DNA from: Pseudomonadota bacterium
Lineage (GTDB): Bacteria; Pseudomonadota; Gammaproteobacteria; Acidithiobacillales; Acidithiobacillaceae
Assembly: GCA_021839095.1 (NCBI GenBank)
Contig: JAKCBU010000061.1
Location: 1 to 6,763 of the forward strand
Length of the DNA stretch: 6,763 nt
Reading direction: 5' to 3'
The notes beneath the pieces are model-generated. The model was not told the DNA's origin, ran no database searches, and saw only the letters and a program-made list of their open reading frames with translations. The position numbers were made by a program, and so were the translations under genes. Every line of letters begins with the position of its first letter. The stretch's first letter is position 1. Below are positions 1 through 4,321 of this stretch, one piece after another.

Positions 1-159
1 GCGCGCCGCCGTGATGCGTGTGAAGGCGTTGATCTCGCCATCATTGGCCTGAATATGATGGAGCGTGTCCTGCAACACCTCCGCTGCGCGCCACTCACCG
101 CGACGGACCCGCCGCGCGATTTCCGCCGCCCGCGGAAATGCGTCGCCCCCGGTTTTCAT
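1..159 (-). CDS. AtzE-like amidase-signature hydrolase, N-terminal part only
   Basis: This is the first 53 codons of a protein that continues past the left edge of the window. It starts at ATG 159-157. The visible part reads AAEIARRVRRGEWRAAEVLQ, followed by HIQANDGEINAFTRITAAR. This is the usual opening of amidase-signature enzymes: two helices, then the N-A-F-T motif at residues 44-47. The Lys-cisSer-Ser catalytic triad lies outside the window. The start codon overlaps the stop of the upstream AtzG-like gene as ATGA. No Shine-Dalgarno sequence is visible, so translation is probably coupled to that gene. Pairing with an AtzG-like gene points to the AtzE branch, whose characterised member hydrolyses 1-carboxybiuret in cyanuric acid breakdown. 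With a barbiturase-family gene in the same operon, a ureidomalonase-like or other ureido-acid amidase role is equally possible. The family assignment is fairly sure; the substrate is inference. Confidence 0.82.
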   Translation of the reverse strand, partial: MKTGGDAFPRAAEIARRVRRGEWRAAEVLQDTLHHIQANDGEINAFTRITAAR

Positions 160-356
160 GGGCGGAATACCGGGGCCAATGCTTCCGTCATCTCCAGCGG
201 ATGTGCCTCCAGCACCTTGGCCATCCGCGCGCTCAGCATGAAATAACGCTTCACGTCGGCGCGCCATGCTTCGCGGACATCGAGCCCCAAAACATCGAAG
301 AGGTAGTCCATATAGATATCCACGGGTGTGTCAGCATCCGCTTTGGGTGGGTTCAT
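156..356 (-). CDS. AtzG-like small protein (DUF4089), partner of AtzE-type amidase
   Basis: This 66-residue protein starts at ATG 356-354 and stops at TGA 158-156. A Shine-Dalgarno AAGGAG at 364-369, spaced 7 bases from the ATG, fixes the start; a longer open frame to 551 is only overlap with xdhC. The family traits visible are the short length, two predicted helices (DIYMDYLFDVLGLDV at residues 13-27 and VKRYFMLSARMAKVLE at 35-50), and the C-terminal tail ending A-P-V-F-R-P. AtzG is known as a non-catalytic, GatC-like subunit that binds and stabilises the amidase AtzE. Its position just upstream of an AtzE-like amidase with an ATGA overlap fits that role exactly. The first 26 bases overlap the 3' end of xdhC in another frame. 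A short gene with such an overlap is easily missed by automatic annotation. The partner role is inferred from family and context. Confidence 0.8.
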   Translation of the reverse strand: MNPPKADADTPVDIYMDYLFDVLGLDVREAWRADVKRYFMLSARMAKVLEAHPLEMTEALAPVFRP

Positions 357-1314
357 CCCGCTTCTCCTTCTGTGAGCGACCCGCTTTTTGCTGCCGTAAC
401 TGCAGTAACTCCGCCAACACGCTGATGGCGATCTCCGGTGGTTTTTTACCCAATCCGGGTAAGCCCATGGGCATATGCAGATGATCCGGAATATCATATC
501 CGGCGCGGGACAGGGCATGACCAAAACGCGCCGCCTTGGACCGGCTGGCAATCACTCCCAGATAAGCCAGCGGTTTCTCGATGAAATGCTCCAGCAACGC
601 ATAGTCCATGGCGTGGCTGTGGGTCACGATCAGTACCACGGCATCGGTTGCCGGAGTCTGCAAATCGGCCCAGGTCCATGCGTCCACCAGGACGGCCTCC
701 GGCGGGAAGGCGGCGGGATCGGCCCACTCGGGGCGCCGATCGAATACGGACAACTCAAAATCCAGCGCGCGGGCCATCGCCGCGATCGCCCGCCCCACAT
801 GACCGGCACCGAAGATCCACAAAGCCGGACGGTGGGGCGTGGGGAGCGCAAAGCAGCACCCATCGGCATCCCACTCGGGCGCGGCGGCGCGCAAAAGAGC
901 GGCCAGGGCTTCGGGAGCGCCGATGTGTCGTCCCCGGCTGGTGATCCCGGCCACCAACCGCAATCGGCCCGCTGCATCCCGCTGATAAGCCCGGGAGGCA
1001 CCGGTCCGATACAATTCCGAAAAAAACCGGGGAACCTCCAGCACACAGATTTCCACCTGTCCACCGCAGCACTGATCATCCGCCGTGCCCAGCGTAAAAC
1101 TCAGGGACACCGAGGACGCATCGGATCGCGGTGCGCGCAGGACCTGACAGATCCGATATTCCATGTGTCCGCCACCCACCGTGCCCAACAGGGAGCCATC
1201 TTCCCACAGACACATGCCGGCACCGACCGCTGTGGGTGCGGAACCCCGCACGCGGGTCACGATGGCTTCCCGTACTGGACGCCCTGGCCGCTGGCGGTTG
1301 GCGAGGGCGTTCAT
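331..1314 (-). CDS. xdhC: XdhC-type molybdenum cofactor chaperone/insertion protein
   Basis: This 327-residue cytoplasmic protein belongs to the XdhC/CoxI family. Such proteins bind molybdenum cofactor, help its sulfuration, and insert it into xanthine dehydrogenase-type enzymes without being part of the final enzyme. The N-terminal XdhC/CoxI domain shows VRGSAPTAVGAGM (22-34), LGTVGGGHMEYRI (43-55) and the conserved CCGGQVEICVLE (82-93). The C-terminal Rossmann-like domain opens with LWIFGAGHVGRA (165-176), continues with THSHAMDYALLEHF (231-244) and ends with GLPGLGKKPPEIAISVLAEL (284-303). All hallmarks are intact. The start ATG 1314 overlaps the stop of the ring-opening amidohydrolase gene as ATGA, and no clear Shine-Dalgarno precedes it, so coupled translation is likely. 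The stretch before the first motif is a little shorter than in many relatives, and the Lys/Arg-rich last 20 residues look like a disordered tail. Placement in the operon implies that it matures the three-subunit hydroxylase encoded upstream. Confidence 0.92.
   Translation of the reverse strand: MNALANRQRPGRPVREAIVTRVRGSAPTAVGAGMCLWEDGSLLGTVGGGHMEYRICQVLRAPRSDASSVSLSFTLGTADDQCCGGQVEICVLEVPRFFSELYRTGASRAYQRDAAGRLRLVAGITSRGRHIGAPEALAALLRAAAPEWDADGCCFALPTPHRPALWIFGAGHVGRAIAAMARALDFELSVFDRRPEWADPAAFPPEAVLVDAWTWADLQTPATDAVVLIVTHSHAMDYALLEHFIEKPLAYLGVIASRSKAARFGHALSRAGYDIPDHLHMPMGLPGLGKKPPEIAISVLAELLQLRQQKAGRSQKEKRDEPTQSGC
364..369 (-). promoter_or_regulatory. Shine-Dalgarno site of the AtzG-like gene
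   Basis: AAGGAG on the minus strand, 7 bases before ATG 356. It lies inside the 3' end of xdhC. It decides the start of the 66-residue AtzG-like gene within a longer open frame. Confidence 0.75.
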
Positions 1315-2396
1315 GGCGCGTAGCCGATCACGGCTACCGGCCCGCCCCCTTGGGGGCCTTGATGCTCCGCACGCGTCGAGACATAGACCCCGGTCTCACC
1401 GGTGATTCCGGCCAGCAGGGCCGAGACCACGCAGCGGGAGTAACGCATATCGGAGATATCCGCGTCTGTCCACATGGTATGGCGGCGATGGCGAATGCTG
1501 CCTCGCGGATCGGCATCGGATTTGGCGAAGACCGCCAGCACCCTCTCCGCGTCGGCGGGCATCAACTGCCCATGGACGGGTTGCAGTCCCAACTGATTCA
1601 GCACAACATGGATCGCCGGGACATCGATGATGTCCCGCATCACCCCGTGGGCGATGACCAGATCACCTTCCCAATGGCGGGAATTGGCGAATAGCACGAT
1701 TTCGGAACGCCGCAATAAGGGCTTGGCGGAAACGCTGGCCCGGCTGGAGTATAGAGACCAGTCCCGGTTGATCGCGGCATCGGACAATTGGGATTCGGCC
1801 ACCTCCCCCAATGCGAGCGCCACGCCCAAGGCGGATGCACCGCGCGACCAGGCCATGTCACAGCGCAGTTGCCCGGCGTCCGCATCACCGGCTATCGCAG
1901 GCGCCGGTATCGCCCCTTTGACCTGCACCAGATGCACATCCTCGGGCGCCACGCGCAACGCGTGCATGAGCCCGGTAACCGCGCGTGCCGTTTCCCGCAC
2001 CATCGCCATCCGCCCTACTTCCTGCGTATGGAAGGATCGGGTATGGCCGGTGGCGACGGCCAGCCTTTTCACCGGGTATGGCTGCTCCACCGCCCGACCC
2101 GATACCGTGAAAACCAGTATGTGCGGAGCCGTAACCCCCTCACTGCCACCGGAGAGGGACAAGACGATGCGATCTTCCACCGCCTCCGGACGGCAATCCA
2201 GATGTGCGGCCAGCATCTGGCTCAACGCCATGGTCGCCAGAACCCGGGTGAAATCGTTCTCCCCCCCGTTGCCCTCGGTTTTCCCGATAATCGCGACAAT
2301 ATCCATGGGATTTACCGCTCCCTCGGCAATCGCCCGCGACAAACCGGAGACATCGGCGGGGTCCGTAGTGAAAAACCGGTGGAGTGTGGTGCGCAT
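1311..2396 (-). CDS. Ring-opening amidohydrolase, cyanuric acid hydrolase/barbiturase family
   Basis: A 361-residue enzyme of the small family that opens cyclic imide rings: cyanuric acid to carboxybiuret, or barbiturate to ureidomalonate. The fold has three similar domains, each giving a Lys/Ser pair. The visible candidates are K39 in IIGKTEGNGGEN with S82 in LSLSGGSEGVTAPH; K160 in VQVKGA with S221/S223 in SRASVSA; and K292 in FAKSDADP with S340 in YVSTRAEHQGPQGGGPVAVI. SRGASALGVALALGE (184-198) and RHTMWTDADIS (305-315) are also family signatures. The length matches the family. ATG 2396 is preferred over GTG 2405 because GGAG at 2405-2408 lies 8 bases before the ATG but overlaps the GTG. 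The gene sits 18 bases after the AllA-like gene, and its stop overlaps the xdhC start. An upstream oxidising enzyme favours a barbiturase-like role; the downstream AtzG/AtzE pair would also suit cyanuric acid. The substrate cannot be decided from sequence. Confidence 0.9.
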   Translation of the reverse strand: MRTTLHRFFTTDPADVSGLSRAIAEGAVNPMDIVAIIGKTEGNGGENDFTRVLATMALSQMLAAHLDCRPEAVEDRIVLSLSGGSEGVTAPHILVFTVSGRAVEQPYPVKRLAVATGHTRSFHTQEVGRMAMVRETARAVTGLMHALRVAPEDVHLVQVKGAIPAPAIAGDADAGQLRCDMAWSRGASALGVALALGEVAESQLSDAAINRDWSLYSSRASVSAKPLLRRSEIVLFANSRHWEGDLVIAHGVMRDIIDVPAIHVVLNQLGLQPVHGQLMPADAERVLAVFAKSDADPRGSIRHRRHTMWTDADISDMRYSRCVVSALLAGITGETGVYVSTRAEHQGPQGGGPVAVIGYAP

Positions 2397-2404
2397 GGCG
2401 TTCA

Positions 2405-2408
2405 CTCC
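2405..2408 (-). promoter_or_regulatory. Shine-Dalgarno site of the ring-opening amidohydrolase gene
   Basis: GGAG on the minus strand, 8 bases before ATG 2396. It lies in the 18-base gap after the AllA-like gene. It supports the ATG rather than the in-frame GTG at 2405, which would overlap this site. Confidence 0.6.
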
Positions 2409-2414
2409 GCGGGA

Positions 2415-2999
2415 CTAAAAAGGGACCCGGAGCACCCGGCCGGTGCGGCGGCGAATGTCGATCTTGTACACGTCACCATCATCCATTTCATCGGCCGACC
2501 GGGCATTGGCCAGGGCGGTTACCACCTCATCGGAATTCATGGTCATGACGGTCACCGGATCGCCGATAGACATCGGGAAATCGTGCCAGGTGCCGGCATG
2601 GATCATCACTCCCTGTCCCGCCGGAATGCGAAAAGCGCGCACCTCTTCCAGACGGGGAAGATTTTCTCCGCTGTCCTGGTTCGGCTTACCCAGCACCATG
2701 GCAAAAGGCACACTACCCAGACCGACAAAAATCTGCGTCATGTTGAGATGCCGCTCCAGCCAAACCACCTCGGGACTGCGGTGCGATATTCGCGCCGTGC
2801 GTACCACCGCGCGACCGGTATAGACAAAGTCGAGATTTTGCCCTTCCTCGACACTCCCCTGATAAAAGGGGATCGAAAGTCCCGGCCGGTGCACCGCCTC
2901 ACCGATCATCACCCCATATTCCGCGAGATTCTCCGGGGTGGCTTCCCATAAAGGCACCTCCACATAAACCGTATCCGAATGATTCGCATAGGCATTCAT
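2415..2999 (-). CDS. Ureidoglycolate lyase (AllA) family cupin protein
   Basis: A 194-residue protein of the ureidoglycolate lyase family, a cupin fold whose known members split ureidoglycolate into glyoxylate and urea. Residues aligning with E. coli AllA from memory are AEYGVMI (26-32), the ERH..L.TQ.F pattern (E82, R83, H84, T88, Q89, F91) and RAF...GQGV..H...WH (R121-F123, G128-V131, H134, W138, H139). It is longer than AllA (about 160 residues), with an extended acidic-to-basic C-terminus after residue 155. The start ATG 2999 overlaps the FAD-subunit stop as ATGA and is preceded by the strongest ribosome site in the window. No other allantoin-pathway gene is visible. The neighbours make a different ureido acid, such as the product of the ring-opening enzyme, a reasonable alternative substrate. 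Family assignment is good; function is inferred. Confidence 0.85.
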   Translation of the reverse strand: MNAYANHSDTVYVEVPLWEATPENLAEYGVMIGEAVHRPGLSIPFYQGSVEEGQNLDFVYTGRAVVRTARISHRSPEVVWLERHLNMTQIFVGLGSVPFAMVLGKPNQDSGENLPRLEEVRAFRIPAGQGVMIHAGTWHDFPMSIGDPVTVMTMNSDEVVTALANARSADEMDDGDVYKIDIRRRTGRVLRVPF

Positions 3000-3868
3000 A
3001 CTCCATCCTCCTTCTTTCGCGCAGCGCGCGGGTCAATGGCCTCCAACACCAGCCGGGAGGCTATCTCCAAACGATAGGCCGCCGTCGAACGGATATCCTT
3101 GACCGGTGCGATATCCTGCCTCACCCCCTGCCGAACGGGTGCCTCCGCAACGTCGCGGACAGCGCGTCCTTCCAGATATCGGCTCACGGACGGCAAAGCG
3201 CACGGAACCGCCGCCACGCTCGCCATGCCGAAGCGCGCGCGCTGAATCACCCCCTCGCGATCTTCCTCGATGAGCGCCGCGATACCCACTTTCGCGATCG
3301 CCTGCGCCGCCCGTGTTCCAACCTTCCGAAAATAGCCGCGGCTATGTGGGGGGGGATAAGGGATCCAAACAGCGCCGAGCAGTTCTCCGGCCTGCAAGGC
3401 CGTCTTGCGGTAGCCTTGATGAAAATCCGCATAAGGCAGCCATCGCGTGCCGTGATGATGCACGATTTCCAGGCGCGCCCCATACGCCAGCAACACCGGC
3501 GCGTTGTCCGCGGCCGGGGAAGCGTTGCAGATGTTGCCACCCAGCGTAGCCCGGTTTTGGATGGGCGGCGCCCCGGTCACCGCCGCCGAAGCGGCCAGCA
3601 TCGGCCAGTGGACGGCCACTTCCGCATGTCGGCGAACCACCTCCAGGGAAGTGGCGGCGCCAATCCGGATACCCTCTTCCGTAATCTGCAGCCCCTGCAA
3701 CTCCCGCAGTCCGCTGATATCCAGCCAGGAGTCCGGGCGCCGCTCCGGGGCGAGATGACTCTCCACCATAAGATCGGTCCCGCCCGAAATCACCCGATAC
3801 CGGCCGGGGGCTGCCGCCAATATCTCCAGGGCTTCCGGCAAATGCCGGGGCCTTGTCCACTCAGACAT
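2996..3868 (-). CDS. FAD-binding subunit of xanthine dehydrogenase-type molybdenum hydroxylase
   Basis: A 290-residue medium subunit that carries FAD and passes electrons from the iron-sulfur subunit to NAD+ or another acceptor. The N-terminal FAD domain shows RVISGGTDLMVE (25-36), IGAATSLEVVRRH (69-81) and the pyrophosphate-binding ATLGGNICNASPAADNAPVL (107-126). GYFRKVGTRAAQAIAKVGIA (178-197) leads into the C-terminal CODH-type domain, which ends with the usual DIRSTAAYRLEIASRL. Length is normal for the family. ATG 3868 is chosen because GGAGG at 3877-3881 lies 8 bases before it and because the family usually begins just before the PxxLxEALxxL motif. An open frame extends to 3916 but overlaps the iron-sulfur gene further. 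The gene overlaps the iron-sulfur gene by 8 bases and the AllA-like gene by 4. A run of eight cytosines encodes the Pro-Pro-Pro at 172-174. Confidence 0.93.
   Translation of the reverse strand: MSEWTRPRHLPEALEILAAAPGRYRVISGGTDLMVESHLAPERRPDSWLDISGLRELQGLQITEEGIRIGAATSLEVVRRHAEVAVHWPMLAASAAVTGAPPIQNRATLGGNICNASPAADNAPVLLAYGARLEIVHHHGTRWLPYADFHQGYRKTALQAGELLGAVWIPYPPPHSRGYFRKVGTRAAQAIAKVGIAALIEEDREGVIQRARFGMASVAAVPCALPSVSRYLEGRAVRDVAEAPVRQGVRQDIAPVKDIRSTAAYRLEIASRLVLEAIDPRAARKKEDGV
3007..3013 (-). promoter_or_regulatory. Strong Shine-Dalgarno site of the AllA-like gene
   Basis: AAGGAGG on the minus strand, 7 bases before ATG 2999, inside the 3' end of the FAD-subunit gene. It is close to the ideal anti-16S match. 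It suggests the AllA-like protein is translated well independently of upstream ribosomes. Confidence 0.8.
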
Positions 3869-4319
3869 CAGCAGGCCCTCCGGCAGCCTGGGCAATGGCC
3901 GCATAAATGCGCCCATACCCGGTACAACGACAGAGATTACCGCTCAGACCCCAGCGAATCTCCTCCAGGGTCGGGTGGGCATGTTCCGCCAACAGGGCGG
4001 TCGCCGCGAGCATCATACCCGGCGTACAAATCCCGCACTGGGTAGCGCCGCACCGAACAAAGGCCCGTGCCAGGGCGCTATCTTCGGGAAGACCCTCCAC
4101 CGTGGTAATTTCCGCCCGCTCCATTTGCCCGAGAGGCACCAGACAACTATTCACCAGCTTGCCATTCACCAGTACCGCGCAGGCGCCGCATTCTCCTTCG
4201 CCACACCCTTCCTTCGTTCCCTTGAGATTGCAGTCATTACGCAATACATCCAGTAGACGGGCCGTCGGCGCTGAGCTGCTCTGAAATGCCTTACCGTTGA
4301 TGCGCATCGTTGTCGGCAT
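3861..4319 (-). CDS. [2Fe-2S] subunit of xanthine dehydrogenase-type molybdenum hydroxylase
   Basis: A 152-residue small subunit with two [2Fe-2S] clusters that relay electrons from the molybdenum centre to FAD. The ferredoxin-like N-terminal domain has cysteines 39, 44, 47 and 59 in KEGCGEGECGACAVLVNG...SC. The helical C-terminal domain has cysteines 95, 98, 130 and 132 in QCGICTPGM and NLCRCTGYGRIYAAI. All eight ligands are present and the length is typical. ATG 4319 is preferred. A TTG at 4325 is also in frame, but GGGAG at 4328-4332 lies 8 bases from the ATG and only 2 from the TTG. The gene starts 2 bases after the stop of the molybdenum subunit and overlaps the FAD-subunit gene by 8 bases. 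No signal peptide is visible, so the complex should be cytoplasmic. Confidence 0.95.
   Translation of the reverse strand: MPTTMRINGKAFQSSSAPTARLLDVLRNDCNLKGTKEGCGEGECGACAVLVNGKLVNSCLVPLGQMERAEITTVEGLPEDSALARAFVRCGATQCGICTPGMMLAATALLAEHAHPTLEEIRWGLSGNLCRCTGYGRIYAAIAQAAGGPADV
3877..3881 (-). promoter_or_regulatory. Shine-Dalgarno site of the FAD-subunit gene
   Basis: GGAGG on the minus strand, 8 bases before ATG 3868, inside the 3' end of the iron-sulfur gene. It favours ATG 3868 over the upstream in-frame start at 3916. Confidence 0.7.
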
Positions 4320-4321
4320 GG

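Noticed and set aside
475..1323. Plus-strand open frame of 282 codons
   Set aside because: It lies antisense to xdhC, whose minus-strand protein has all family motifs. The plus-strand product is rich in Gly, Arg, Gln and His with no recognisable domain, as expected for a shadow frame in GC-rich DNA.
1311..2396. Firm naming as cyanuric acid hydrolase (AtzD)
   Set aside because: Family motifs do not separate cyanuric acid hydrolases from barbiturases by eye, and the oxidising enzyme upstream is not needed for cyanuric acid breakdown.
1788..2951. Plus-strand open frame of 387 codons
   Set aside because: It is antisense to two well-supported genes (ring-opening amidohydrolase and AllA-like protein) and spans their boundary. 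Its composition is His/Arg/Pro-rich and shows no domain.
2996..4319. CO dehydrogenase medium/small subunits
   Set aside because: The catalytic subunit has xanthine-dehydrogenase-type GGAFGGKE and FRGFGAPQ motifs and lacks the active-site Cys loop I recall from CO dehydrogenases, so the small subunits belong to a xanthine-dehydrogenase-like enzyme.
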